Source: Emydura subglobosa (taxonomy: Eukaryota; Chordata; Testudines; Chelidae). From it: a DNA stretch of 64,000 nt. The number at the start of each line of letters is the position of its first letter. The first letter of the stretch is position 1. Under the pieces are notes generated by a model that was not told the DNA's origin, searched no databases, and saw nothing but the letters and a program-made list of their open reading frames with translations. Below, piece by piece: positions 33,102 through 44,963 of the stretch. Location: NCBI GenBank assembly GCA_007922225.1, contig ML679959.1:22852118-22916117 (forward strand), written 5' to 3'. The translations under genes and the position numbers were made by a program.

Positions 33102-34290
33102 TGTAACTCTTCCACCAGGTGGAGTCAGCAGCAATAAGGGCTGGGTTCCATATCCAGGGATTCCTCTTAATACAAAACAGAATTGGCTTGAGTCCGACCC
33201 CAAAGTCTGGGAAAACTAAGCACCACTCCTGGGCACCTCTCAAAGGCAGTACTTCCCCACTTGCAAGCACTAACTCTGTGTATGACAAAAGAAAACTTTT
33301 ATTAAAAGGGAACTGGAACCCAGCATTAATTTGGGAAAACACCACAACCACAATTCAAAAGCCCGTAACCATAAGCAAACACTCACCTCACAGTACGATG
33401 GGAAGTGTCTGTTGCCTCAGTTTCCCACTTTGTGGTGTGAAAGTCCAAAGAACAAATGTCCCTTTAACATACCACTCACTCACAGTGGTTGTCCTTAGTC
33501 AGCGAAAACCCAGAGTTCACATGGGTTCACCTCCCACCCCTGAAAGAAGGGGGTGGGCATTGAACAATGCCTCTTCTGCTGCTTCCATTGGCTCGCTGCT
33601 GCTGAATGGCTCTCTCGGCTGCCACTTGCTGCTGTACTCTGCCACTGCTGCTGCTCGCTGCTGCTGCTGTTCTCTCTGCCACTGCTCAGCTCTGCCACTT
33701 TATCACAGCTGTGGCTTCCTGCTCACTGCCACTTCTGCGATTCCGTGTCCTGAGCTTCCACCATTTAGTCCATTTCTTAGTGTTTTCACTGGGTAGTGGG
33801 GAGCCTCTCTGCTGCTGCCTCTTCATTGTCTTACACTTCAACAGAGCCCCTAGACCTGCCCCTCAGTGCTTTCAGCTCTAGTAATCAAGGACTCTACGTT
33901 GAGTCCAATCAGCTCTTCCTGTAAACATGGAGAGGGCAGGGTCAAATGGTATCTAAGATTCTTTAGGCAGAGTCCACGCTTTCAGGTATGAACACCTGTC
34001 TCCAGCCCCTCTCATTTTCACTGAGATTTGGCATCCCTTCCCCCTGCTTAGCAAGTAAGGCTCATTTAGGATGACCCCCTCAATAAAGGCCTGCTAAGAA
34101 CAGTTCTGCTGCTCTTTTCTCAAACAATAAGAATAACAACATTTCATTACCCCACTTGAACAAAGCAGCTCTATCTGCTGAACACCAAGGCAGAGTAGGT
34201 GTGTCCATGCAAATATGATCTGCTCCTGAAGTCTTTTCCCCTAGTTTGTCACTAGATGTCAGGGGAGAGCTCATTCAGACCCCGTTTACA
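33102..34290 (-). repeat. 5' LTR of the Gypsy element
   Basis: In element orientation it starts TGTAAACGGGG at 34,290 and ends GAGTTACA at 33,102, giving TG...CA termini with a short inverted similarity (TGTAAC). The length is about 1.19 kb. A polyadenylation signal AATAAA on the minus strand lies at 33,303-33,298, towards the 3' part. A GCTGCT-rich segment occupies about 33,590-33,680. The outer boundary at 34,290 is inferred from the terminal sequence because the second LTR is missing. Confidence 0.6.
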
Positions 34291-34495
34291 CATGCTAGAT
34301 AGAAAAGGATTACTCTAGATGGCCTGATAAGTATTTTCCATCTCTAATTGCTATACACCAAGATAGTTATTGTAATGTGAAAAAAAGAATACACCTACAT
34401 GGAGACATTAGGAAAGCTAAGCCCAATTCACCAAAGGTTGAATTTAAAACACATTAAAGTGCAGTAAACCCCTGTGTGTACATTCTTATTCAGAG

Positions 34496-34706
34496 CCTTG
34501 GTTTACACTGGAAAGTTGTATCAGCATAGCTATGTTGATCAGGGCGTAACTGTGTAGGTTCAGCTATGTTGACAGAGGAGGTCTTCCATTGACAGAGCTA
34601 ATTTTCCCACAGATGTAGTGTTCCTACACTAACAGAAAAACCCCTTCTGGTGATGTAGGCTGCATCTACTCTATGCCTGTATAGTCTTCATAGAATAGAC
34701 ATACCC
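34496..34706. mobile_element. Non-autonomous DNA element
   Basis: The start CCTTGGTTTACACTGG and the end AGAATAGACATACCCGG, together with internal GTATCAGCATAGCTATGTTG and TCAGCTATGTTGACAGAGG words, identify a palindromic element. It belongs with the copy at 38,690-38,945. No coding capacity. Confidence 0.65.
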
Positions 34707-34719
34707 GGAGGTTAAGTGA

Positions 34720-35585
34720 ATTAAGCTAAAGTGAATTAAAGCCACTTTACTTCTGACTGAGAGCATTCATACAGATGTTTACTACACTTTAACTAATATT
34801 TAATTTCACACTTTAAATTCACACTTTTAGGTCATTTGGATTAATTTTCCCGAGTTGTCCAGGTACAGATGTGCCCAACTTCGTATTAGAAAAAACGAAT
34901 ATACAAGATATTCTACTGTTGTTTTACCACATCATTGTTTCAAAATCTTTTTAATACCAGCAGGTGCTGGTAGGAGATCACTTAACTGCAAGAAAAAAGC
35001 TGGCTAAAACGGTGAAAGATAAGAATGAAAGGAAAATTTCCAAATGGAGTTGGGAGAAAGCATTGAGGAAGTGATGCTGTTACTTTATTTGAGCTGTCCA
35101 CCCTACTGTCTCACTTCTCCATTCTTATTACACACCAGCTTCCTTGCTCGTATTTATTTAAATGTATAACATTATATATAAAATTTCCGTAGGCCTTTAA
35201 CATTAATCAGAAATATAATTGGATACTGCTAAAATATAAACCCAGCAGCATCTCCTCATCTCAAAGCCCTCCTCAAAAATGACCCATACTGTAAATAAAA
35301 TTTAAATCCAAATCAAACCCCTCTTCATTCACAACTGCCAGTCCATATCCTGGTTCCTCTCTTATCAAAAGCTTGGGTGAATAGTGAGTGATGCAGCGTA
35401 CCCTGAAATTCAACAGGTTTTGGCTATTTTGGATAAAGAACCAAAAGACTTACCCCCTCCAATATAGGACTTCCCGAATCAGACAATCCCTAGAGGGAGC
35501 AATCTATCTATTCAAGTAGTGTTGGAAAGGTGGTACACACCTCCATGTAAGATTGCTCATAACGTTATTGGGGTAGCATAAAAAG
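34720..35585. other. Non-coding stretch, nothing recognised
   Basis: AT-rich sequence between two repeat blocks. No gene or motif I can support. Confidence 0.4.
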
Positions 35586-35589
35586 GGAG

Positions 35590-36220
35590 AAAAATTGGCA
35601 ATGTTCATCCCCTCCAGTAGGAATGCCCTCTGGCCCCACCTGAGACTCTATGGATTTCTGTCTGACCCCCATGTTTTCTTTCTTTCCAGTGACTCTCCCC
35701 ATAATATTCTTTCATCCAAAAATCAGTTTACCTCCTCTGAGTCTCCCCAACTCTGCACTAAAAAACCTCTTTCCCTGCCTACGGAACTTTCTCCAAATTT
35801 TTCTCCTATATCCTCTGTTTTTAAGTCCTTTCATTTTTCTCTATCCTTCTCTCCCCTGGACACCCCAACTCTCTCTCCCCCTCCTCTTGACCCCTCATTT
35901 CTAAGCATCCTCCTTTAGCCTGTTTCTCATGGCTTCCTGATCTTGCAGGCCTACCAGTGTCTGAGTCACTGTCCCTCCCTCGCCATCCTGCTGACTTCAG
36001 ACTGGCAATTAGTGATGTGTTCTCTCCCTTTCTTCCCTTCCATCCTTCCCTGAAGTCTTTCCCCTGCTCCAATCTCATTCTCTTGCCCCCACCCTTCTTC
36101 CCACTTCACTGTTTCGTTGGATCTTTTCCCATTCCTTTAGTCCCTTTTCTCTTTCCTTCCCTCCATCTCTCCCTCACTTTATCTGCCCTACAAAGCCCGG
36201 TAGTTCCCCTGATCTAGCCA
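35590..36220. repeat. Pyrimidine-rich (CT-biased) block
   Basis: A 600-bp stretch in which the plus strand is dominated by C and T, with many CTCC, TTCC and CCCTC words. Frames up to 107 codons rich in Ser, Pro, Leu and Phe follow from this composition. It may be a degenerate repeat. No domain or gene structure is visible. Confidence 0.6.
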
Positions 36221-36503
36221 TAGTATTCCAGAGGATGAGCTTCTGGCCAGACACAGGCACAATATGGGTTGTGCAAGCCACTGTTAGCAGCAGATAATCT
36301 AAGACCCCCAGCTGCCTACACTGGACTCTATAGGTACCTTAGCGGTTGCATGGACTTTAGCTATTCCTCTGTTCATCTGTCTTAACTCCTTATAGCTAGA
36401 GGCTGTTGGCAGCTGACCATGCATTAAAACTCCGGCCAGCTAGTCAGGAGTGGACTCCAATACATGCTGTTGTGTCGTTATGTATTGCAGGCAGAAGACA
36501 CTA

Positions 36504-36977
36504 TTAATTTCCATTGTGTATATATCTTCCAATTGCCCAGTTTTTTAGGTTTAATTGACACTTGCCAATTGCCACACTCTGGGAGCTATTATACCTGTAA
36601 GTAAAGCCCCAACTTTGGCAGAGAGTGGGAAACTGAATCCTCACTCCCCAAATAGAAGCGAAGTACAAGAGAGCTAGATAGTATCCAGCTACTGCTGGGT
36701 GTGAGGGAGCAGTAGACATGACCTGCAGATTTGTGGTCACGTTGCTCCATCCATACAGCATATAGACCCACGGACCACATTCCTCACAACCCAGTGAGCT
36801 GTAGAGAACCACCAAAAAGATTTCCATTCCAGAACCCATGAGGAGTCCCTTGGCATAGGATCTCCACAACTTTTGACAAACTTCCACTTCCTTGCATAAC
36901 ATACATACATTGTAATGGCAAATAATGGAGGAGACACTTCCAAGAGCTTTTCCAAATGGTTTAGAAATAACTTGCAT
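36504..36977 (-). other. Unexplained 157-codon open frame, probably not a gene
   Basis: An uninterrupted minus-strand frame of 157 codons with Met start, rich in Ser, Tyr, Trp, Cys and Val. I recognise no domain, there is no signal of a coding repeat family, and no splice or promoter context. It could be a fragment of an unrecognised retroelement, since it stands next to repeat-rich sequence, or chance. Confidence 0.15.
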
Positions 36978-36979
36978 TT

Positions 36980-37260
36980 CTCCAGACTTTGGGGAGGAGA
37001 TGTTTGCCTAAAATGAAAGTAAATAGCATTTAATTGCTTACATTCCTGCTTCTGGGCACTTTGGATGATTTAATAGGGAGCATCACCTACTTTTAATGCC
37101 CACTTATCAGAGAAAAAGGAGGAAATAAATATGAGAAGGGAGAAGCCCTTTCATTAATTTATGGTGGCCCCTTTCCTTGGAGAATGATTATCTTTGTAGT
37201 CATATGATGAACCAGCTTTGTTTCTGGATGAGAGATTCATTCAACATTTGTGTGTGGTAT
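36980..37260. promoter_or_regulatory. Possible conserved non-coding block
   Basis: A repeat-free stretch with TTTAATTGCTTACATTCCTG, a GATGATTTAATAGGGAGC segment and CATTAATTTATGGTGGCCCC, similar in texture to known vertebrate enhancers. Conservation is unknown, so this is only a candidate. Confidence 0.3.
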
Positions 37261-37436
37261 CTGAGGGTGCAGGATAACAGCAGCAGCAATAAAAAAAATG
37301 CTGAAGTGTGGAAAACAACTTCAGAGTGTTTACCTATATATGTTTGTTAGATATAAAGATATAAAGTAATATAAAGTGATTTGTGGATTTAGTGTAATAA
37401 GGTGATTACAGACTCCCTCATTGGACAAGATGAGGG

Positions 37437-37511
37437 GGACTGCAGGGGACTGGACTAGAAGACCTCTCGAGGTCCCTTCCAGTCCTACAGTTCTTTGAGT
37501 CTAATTCTATG
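37437..37511 (+). mobile_element. CR1 LINE 3' end
   Basis: The words GGACTGGACTAGAAGACCTC, TCGAGGTCCCTTCCAGTCCT and a final TAATTCTATG form the standard amniote CR1 3' end. Only the tail survives. Confidence 0.93.
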
Positions 37512-37784
37512 CTAGGTGCTAGGAAGAGAACAGAACACTAAGAGGCTTAGTGATTTCGGGGATGTTCTTTTTGGGAGAGAGAGGACGACATTGTCTGTGG
37601 CTCTTTATAACAGATTGTCGGGCTTCTAACGTCACAAAATAGAACATTAGCCAGCAAATTAGAATGTACACATGACTTCATAATGTTAAAGGTCTATCAG
37701 TAAACACCCATGTAATACAGAGTTAAATCTGAAATTGTGTCTTTAGATCTCCTCATTGTTCCTAGCTATTGCTGTTTGAATGGG

Positions 37785-37860
37785 GTGAAATTCTGATCCC
37801 ACTGAAGTCAATGGCCAAATTCCCTTGGACTTCAATAGAGCTAATATTTCACCAATGGTG
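37785..37860. mobile_element. Short palindromic repeat
   Basis: GTGAAATTCTGATCCCACTG, then AAGTCAATGGCCAAATTCCC, then TTGGACTTCAATAGAGC and ATATTTCACC. The two outer parts are inverted copies around the AAGTCAATGG centre. Confidence 0.6.
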
Positions 37861-38040
37861 CATAAGATCATTTCTGAGAGAGGAACTATATGTTCAATTT
37901 CTACCATAGTTACGAATTAAATTTCAACCTCTGCTTGAAATATCTTGTCCCTTATTTTCTAATGTTATTTCAACATAATTTTTGTGACTTTGTAATTGTA
38001 ACATTCTGCCATATATTTGTTGCTCAGTAGTAATGGCTCT

Positions 38041-38100
38041 TTTTTAGCTTATAGTTTATATATTTATATATTTTTAGCTTTTAGTTTATATATTTATGAG
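38041..38100. repeat. 30-bp tandem duplication
   Basis: TTTTTAGCTT begins at 38,041 and again at 38,071. The two 30-bp units, each with AGTTTATATATTTAT, differ at only a few positions. Confidence 0.92.
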
Positions 38101-38299
38101 TGTGCGCGCATAAGTATTCAGGGTCTGAAAGAATCACACATTATTTTACCAAATTGCTCAGTGAGTAAATAAATCTGAATTATTTGGCTTCCACAAATGC
38201 ATGTTAAATGGATATGCTAAAAATCCATCTACTACCCATATGAAGTGCACAAAAGTAATTAAAACCACAGGTACAGCATTTGCACTTGGTACTTTCTTT

Positions 38300-38490
38300 A
38301 TCTAAGGACTTCAAACCCCTTTATAAATATGAATGAATTACACCTCAAAACATCCCAGAAAGGTAGATTAATATTTTATACCCATTGTAAAAATGGGAAA
38401 ATTAGGTACAGAGAAGTTAAATGATTTGCCCAGGGACACACATAGTAGCAGAATTTGTAATAGGACCCAGAAGTTCTGACTCCTAGCGCC
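38300..38490 (-). mobile_element. MIR/CORE-SINE fragment
   Basis: The order CCATTGTAAAAATGGGAAAA, TTAGGTACAGAGAAGTTAAA, GATTTGCCCAGGGACACACA and GACCCAGAAGTTCTGACTCC reproduces the MIR core and head in reverse orientation. Confidence 0.85.
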
Positions 38491-38689
38491 CTCCTCCACC
38501 AACCAAAGCAGATTATGGCTTTAAAAAAGAGATGGAGATGGGTTGTTATATGTGGGGAGAGGGGAGGGGGTTAAATCCACTTCTGTTCCTAAGATATTGT
38601 ATGCTATATTTCTTCTCAAAATCCATGTTAGGCTGAGTAATATACCCTTTAAAAAGGGAAATGCTGATAAATCATGGACAGGTCTGCAA

Positions 38690-38945
38690 CAGAAGTTTGT
38701 TACCGGTATAAGTGTCAGTTAGGGATGATATTTTTGCAGCATTTCTATACTGGTAAATGCCTAGTGTAGATGCTGTTACACCTGCATAAAAGTGCTTTGG
38801 CTGGTATATCTTATTTCTCTCACTGAACCACTAATCTACACCAGCCAGAGGACTTTTTTGCCAGTACAAGCTGCATCTACACTAAGAGGACTTGCTGGCA
38901 TAGCTATTTCAAAATATCTTGTTGTGTAGATGTGGCCTGAAGTAT
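38690..38945. mobile_element. Non-autonomous DNA element
   Basis: TTACCGGTATAAGTGTCAG near the left and GTGTAGATGTGGCCTG at the right frame internal words such as CTAGTGTAGATGCTGTTACA and GCATCTACACTAAGAGG, which are inverted relative to one another. It shares the GGCATAGCTAT word with the element at 34.5 kb. No coding capacity. Confidence 0.65.
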
Positions 38946-38949
38946 GAGT

Positions 38950-40150
38950 ACATGGATATACAGCTCTTTACAGTCTTCACTGTGTACCTATAAACCACCA
39001 GATTTAAAGTTATTTATGAAGTGGCAAGCTCCTCAACTTTCTTTGAAATTAATAGGATGTTCAGCACTTCTGGGAGTAGCTCCGTTAAATGGTTAAGTTT
39101 AGCTAGACACAGTTATGACTAAATTGGTTTCTCTCCTTCTCCATCTTAATACTCCCATTTGTGGGTTAATGAACACAAGAAGGGGAGGCCAAGTTAGCTC
39201 TAATGATGTCTTGCTTGACTTTACCATGTAAGTGGCTGACCCTTTTCTAAGATGGTGTTTGTGTGTGTGGTTCTATTTTTAACTTGGCTTGTCAAAAGTT
39301 TAGAATCAAATATAATTTATCTTTTTTTACTTTTACTCCAGAAAAGTGGTGAGTTCATAAATCTATAACTATTGATTTTAGAAAGGAAAGAGAAATTTTA
39401 AAACTTTTACATCCATAACAGTATTTGAATGTAGTATCTTTGAGATATAAGGTAAATTCTTATCCACTAATCTACACAATCTGCAGTTCTCATCTACTGA
39501 AATATATATTTTCCATTAGTACAATGGGAATATGGTAGATGGGGGGAAATGGAATGTAAGAACAAAAAATTCAAATAGCATGCATTCTCTGGTTCACGTT
39601 GACATCTTCAAAATGTCATGGCAATCAGGTAGAGAAAGAATGGATGGTGTAGGGGATTGATAATTGGGCACAGAGTCTAACTGACAGTAATTACTACCCT
39701 TGTTGGTAGTCATATTAGAGGCCAAATAGTGAATAGGCTATAAAAGACTAAATTACTTTATCATTCCCCAGAGATTATCCCTCCAGCTCAGAGCTGAAGT
39801 ACTTTGCTGGGGGCAGCATTTAGAAGTTTGAACAGCCACTGAGATTGTTCTGTGGAAAAGTAGTTCAATCTATCGTCTGACCACATTCATAAGCAATATA
39901 TTCACACAGCATTTTAGAATATCTTATAGGTACAGATATACACACACCACAGTCAATATACTGTGTTTTGCTTCTTCAGAATGAGTGAGAACAATAACAA
40001 ATATTTTCATTTGGATTATAAATTTGCCCATTGCTAGGACACCTACCTAAATCCTAAATGGCACAACATTTTGTATATGATATTGGATTATTAAAATGCC
40101 TGGGCCATGGCAAAAAACACACCCAGAGAAATTTTTGATGTTTGCTACTG
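38950..40150. other. Non-coding stretch, nothing recognised
   Basis: AT-rich with no exon, RNA gene or clear mobile element. It has a short GTGTGTGTGT patch near 39,258. Confidence 0.4.
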
Positions 40151-40154
40151 TCAG

Positions 40155-40262
40155 ATTTACCCATCAAGGCCCCAATCCTGCAGACACACATGCTGAAGAC
40201 AGTGGAACTACTTACATGCTTAAAGTTAGACTCATGCTTAAGTGCTTGAAGGACCAGAGCTG
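40155..40262. mobile_element. Short palindromic MITE-like repeat
   Basis: GGCCCCAATCCTGCAGACAC near the left, with CATGCTTAAAGTTAGACTCA and GCTTAAGTGCTTGAAGGACC towards the right, belongs to the same family as 14,005-14,114. The right end is decayed. Confidence 0.6.
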
Positions 40263-40599
40263 AGTTGATTGTCTGGAGAGGACAGAGAGAGAGAGTTCTC
40301 CTTTTTAACTTGGATCAATTCACTGCTTACACACCCCCAGTACAAATTTTCTGGTGAAAGGCCACTTATTTATTTGGATTTTTGCCAAAAAGAAAAAGAT
40401 TGCCTAGCCAAGGCTCTAGACATCCCTGTCATAAATGACACACACAAAAAATACAATTAAATTGCCAGCACAGCATAAAACTCCCCTCCCCTCTTCAAGC
40501 CAGGTGCAGATGGTAAAAAGTGATCTGGGACACTGCCACTATATGATGGCCTAACAGCTGCTGGGAATCCAATATTGTACACATTCATCACAAATAACA

Positions 40600-41090
40600 G
40601 TCACAAACCTCAGTCAAAGGTGGAAAAATCATCATCGTCATATCTTCTTGCTGCTTCTCCAAAACTAACAGCATGAGTTCCATCTCCCAATTTCCCTGGG
40701 TCATTAGGTCTAGCATTCAACGGCATAGGCTGGGTCAGTTGTGATAGAGAAATAGAGCTGAATGTCGTCAGTTTCCTGAAAATATTGCAGCTGTACCCCT
40801 TCGCTAAGCTAATGTCCCCATACACACATTGAACAGGAGGGAAGACGAGATAGATCCTTGAAGGACTCCACATGATATTGCCGTAGAGGAAAAAAGAGCA
40901 ACCTCTCTGCACTATCACTGGGCATACTGATCCAGTAAAAATAAAGCGCCTTAAGATCATTACTGTCCACTCCAGGCAAGTAAAAAACACACTATGGTCA
41001 ATGGTATCAAAGAATGCTAGCAGGCCTAAAAACAGCATGGGCACTTGATCTTCATCCATCTCCAGAAGGAGATCATCCACTATCTCTGAT
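40600..41090 (-). pseudogene. L2/CR1-group LINE reverse-transcriptase fragment
   Basis: The minus-strand frame contains LGLLAFFDTIDHSVFF, the 'LDLSAAFDTIDH'-like RT motif of L2/CR1-group LINEs with decay at several positions. It continues with a degenerate RT part and a SLAKGYSCNIF segment. The catalytic YADD box is not visible. The frame stays open for 156 codons, which is unusual for such a decayed copy, but the fragment is far too short to be active. Confidence 0.7.
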
Positions 41091-41099
41091 TTGCACTAG

Positions 41100-44000
41100 A
41101 GTTTGCAAAGCATCCATCTATCATACATTTTCATGAATAAATTGGTGATCGTCCAAATACTTGCAAAAAAAAAAAGTAACAAGATCCTACAAATAACAGA
41201 GAACTAAACTCACCAGTTTTATTTATTGAAATGTTCTAACTCTTCTAATTAGTCGCCTACTTCTACTAGTGGGATTACATTTCTCATGCTCTCTGCTTCA
41301 GTGGAAAAATCACAATCTGTGGCTGTGTTATGCCTTGTTCCCCCTTCCTTTTTCCTCTCTTATGTATGATGATATATTCAAATGTATAACAAATATTAAC
41401 ACAGTAGAGGGCTAGTGAACAGCTTCTTAGCCAGGAATTGTGAAAGCCACAGCATTTGGAATTCTCCCTCTGGCTACTGCTGCCTGTTTTGAATGTTGCA
41501 AAATTTACTCATACACACAACATATTTCTCTTGTCTTTTCTGTTGTAAGTGGCCTAGAAGTGCCAAAGAGCCATTCCAATGGCCGTGGTTCTATTAGAAC
41601 ATGAACTGTGAGCCTCTAAAATGTAGGAAACATCCTATTCGATGTTTGGATTTGATTGTATTACATAGTGGCTGTGGCCTTGAAATATTTTGATTTCATC
41701 TTAGAAAAGAGGGTTGATCTGGGTGCATTCCAACTGAAACAACAAGATTGGAGAATTAAGCTATAAAACATAATGAGATGAATCATTCTCATGAAATATG
41801 ATGGGCATCTCTGTGTGTATCTGTGTGTTGTGTGTGTGAAGCTGATTGTATACCTTTGATGACAAAAATACCTTTTACACATACTGTAAGATAATGAGTT
41901 TGTATGAAAAGAAGACTATTTTAAAGTGTGTATTTTAATAAATACATTTAGCACTTTTTTTTGCATGCAGGCATATTGTTAGTAGGCAGTATTCAAGGCT
42001 AAAGCCCTTACCTTTTGTGCTGATGCTGAAAAGTATCAATTATAAAATACCTAACAATATTCAGCCAATCAGATCACTCTATTAGTCTCTTTTAAAAAGA
42101 CAGATATTGCTGAATGCAAGAGTGTTAATGGACTGTTCCACCATTGTTATTGCTGATTAAGGGGAGGAAGAATGGTTCAAATTTAGGTTGGTTTGTTTGT
42201 TTGTTTTTTCCTATTTGACGTCTATTGAATGCAATAGGTTTTTGTTTGATATAGCACTTTTTATCGTCTAGGTATCTCCAAAGCTCATTACAAAGCAATC
42301 TGTTAAAATAAATAGTAGTAGTATAGTGAATATGTGGGCAAACACATCTGCTATTATGTGATCTGCAGTAGCTCACCAACCTCAGACATTTGAATCAGGT
42401 ATTCAGATGCAAGGGTGATGAGGCCATATAAGATAATTTTATTGAGCAGAGATGTGAGAAGTATGTAATTTTGGCCAAAGAACATTATCACCTGAATTTT
42501 TTAAAACAAGTTCTGTGATCTTTGAAGGTATGCTGTCATATCAAATTTGATTCAAATTTTAAATTTAATAAATCAAGACCACTAAAAATATTTCAATCTT
42601 TAAAAGAAATCCAATAGAAGCAGCATTTTAAACAGAAACAGATTATCCTGCCATATTTATAATCTATACATTTCAGAATTGTACTTGAAGGTGAGAACCT
42701 GAAAATGCAATTGACTAGAAACTTCATTCCCATAAAGAAAAGTAGAACTAAGCAGGCTGTTTTCATTATCCAAAGGAGAGGAATGCAAAAAGTGAACAAA
42801 AGCATAAGTGGTGAAAAATAAATTAGTATTTCAAAAACCTTTACATTGAAAGCAAAGATGATAGTAGTAACATAAGGAAGGAAATGTTTACAATATGAAT
42901 TTTAACTTGACAAAATCCCTTTAAACATCCACCTGCATAGTCACTAAAAATGAGCAAGAGAAACTTCAGTGGTAATGATTCATTGGAAAGATGGTAGTGC
43001 TCCGAGGATGCATTCTGGGTACCCACAAAAATCACAGAAATTGGTTTGCCCCCATGCTGGAGAAGGTCCCCAGCACTGAATTTTGTTCTCCACAGTGCTT
43101 GGCCCCAGATTGCTGGAAGTCTTGGCCCCACTTCAGACAGTGTGTGTGTGTGAGTGTGTGTGAGAGAGAGGAGAGAGGAGGAAAACAACAAAGGGGGAGG
43201 GAAAAGCCAATGAAAGAGGGAAATGGGGAGCCTGAGGATGTCAGAGAGGTGAGTGGCCTGGGAAAAGGGAAACAGAGATGTAAGTAACTGGGAAGAGAGG
43301 GAAGGACACTGAAGATCATGGGGTGAGAATAAAATTTGGGTTTGTGGGTCCCAGTATTAACCTAGCTATATGAACCAGAAATTTAAAGTGGGTCCTGAGT
43401 GTTGCCTTACATATAACTTCCACAGCCACATCAATACTGGGTAAAATAAAGAGACCTCTAAAAAATAACATATGGAAAGAATAGCTCCCATGTAAAAATA
43501 TACTCAACAGGTTTACTTTTTCACTCATCCACTGGTGCTAATTCCTGACTGTCTACTTCAGATACACACAGTCTCTCCCTCTCTCTTTTCTAGATTTCTT
43601 TTCCCTTGCTATTTATTTTCTTTTAGACCACCACACACTCTCTCCTTCTACCCCTTCCCAAAAAATCTCCCTTTGACTTTCTTCCAGAGTCTCTCTCTTG
43701 ATCTGGACAACATTCCATCTCTTTTAAAGTCCCTCTTTTTAGGAGTAAATTCAAACCATGTGAAATCTGTATGACTTCAGAAACATACTTCCCAATGCCC
43801 TTTCCTTTCTCTTAGTCCATGGCTGATGTTTATAGAATGTGTGTAACACGGTGGATCTAGTAGTTGTAGCTCTTCTTCTAGACTGTGCTCCAAGAACTAA
43901 ATAGAGAACATTAGTGACCACTTTGCTCCATAAATTTCATCCTTCTAAAATGAGAAGACAGCACTTTTCCAGTCTTGAATACTAGAAAACATACTGGAAT

Positions 44001-44280
44001 TACAACTTCTTACGAAAGTGCTGTTCTTTTTGTTGTGTAAACAAAGCGAGTATAATGAGTTGGTTAAGATTACATTACATGTTTAGAGATAATGAAACCT
44101 AACTGCAACATGATTTATTTTATTTTCCACTGGGCTCATGCTCTACATTTAGACTTACAGACTAACATGTTCTCCAGAACTGTTGCTTGATAGTGTTGCC
44201 TTATTGTTTTGAGTTCTTTATCAGGCTGTATACTGCCAACTAAAATACTGTCACGTACATTGGTTAAAATTGGATATGCT
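41100..44280. other. Non-coding stretch with microsatellites and a possible conserved block
   Basis: Sequence at about 41,930-42,130 (GCATGCAGGCATATTG, a TATCAATTATAAAATACC segment, AGCCAATCAGATCACTC) is repeat-free and may be conserved. A GT/GA microsatellite sits at 43,138-43,178, and C/T-rich sequence at about 43,555-43,740. No gene recognised. Confidence 0.4.
43138..43178. repeat. GT/GA microsatellite
   Basis: Interrupted GT units followed by GA-rich units. The open frames on both strands here owe their length to it. Confidence 0.9.
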
Positions 44281-44289
44281 GACCAAGAA

Positions 44290-44474
44290 TTTCAAAAGTG
44301 ACTGTTGGGTTTGGGTGCCTTGAGTTTTGGATGCACAACTTGAGATATCTGAAATGAGCTGATGTTCAAAATTGCTGAGCACCTACTTGCCCTCTGCAAA
44401 TCAGACTCCTGTAAACTATCTCAGGTTGAACACCCAAAAATTGAGGCACCCAAAATCATTAGTCACTTTTGAAA
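44290..44474. mobile_element. Palindromic MITE-like element with about 40-bp arms
   Basis: The left arm starts TTTCAAAAGTGACTG and includes GGGTTTGGGTGCCTTGAG. The right arm, ending AGTCACTTTTGAAA and including TTGAGGCACCCAAAATC, is its reverse complement with few mismatches. The element is 185 bp long. No coding capacity. Confidence 0.8.
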
Positions 44475-44963
44475 AGCCTAGCCATGCTGCCTGTGATGAA
44501 GTATATGATTTTCAGTACTTGGCAATGGCCCTTAAGAATGGTACCACTATATCTTCTCATTTGAAATGACCAAATGTGCTCCTGAAAAAAAGGCTTGATG
44601 ATCTGTTACGTTTTTTAAGGTTTTCTCTTACCATACCCATTCTCTTCAATTGTTTCTGGAATGTGTGCTTCAGTTCTAATATGTTTTGCTGATAATTACC
44701 CTACCCAGTTCATCACTGGCCAGTGGGCTGGAAGTCCTATGCATCATTGCAAGGTGATCTTTTTTCTTTATTGCAGATGTTGAGAAAAACGATGACCAAT
44801 TGACAGTAAAATTGTTTGGTACTGATGAGTCTTGGCTTTATTACTGTAGTAAAACACATATCATTTAACATCTGCTTTTGCATTTTGAAAACCATAGATG
44901 ATTAGTAGTTTCTTATCTTTTCCTTTTACTGATCTTCTTTGCTTATGACAGATGAAATTCCGA

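Larger units (their letters stand above)
31013..34290 (-). mobile_element. Ty3/Gypsy retroelement, 5' part (LTR, PBS, gag, protease)
   Basis: Reading leftward on the minus strand the order is: one LTR (34,290 to 33,102), a primer binding site (33,097 to 33,080), a gag start at 32,985, gag with a CCHC knuckle near 31,700, an aspartic-protease region near 31,450, and a short protease-RT linker to about 31,013. Reverse transcriptase, integrase and the second LTR are absent. The copy is therefore truncated at its 3' side and joined to a LINE fragment. Several frame breaks show it is dead. Gag has the architecture of the PNMA gene family, which is known to derive from Ty3/Gypsy gag. Confidence 0.85.

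Noticed and set aside
33119..33796. 225-codon plus-strand frame, the longest in the window
   Set aside because: It lies antisense within the Gypsy LTR, and its second half is Ser/Cys/Leu-rich because of GCTGCT-type simple sequence. No domain is visible.
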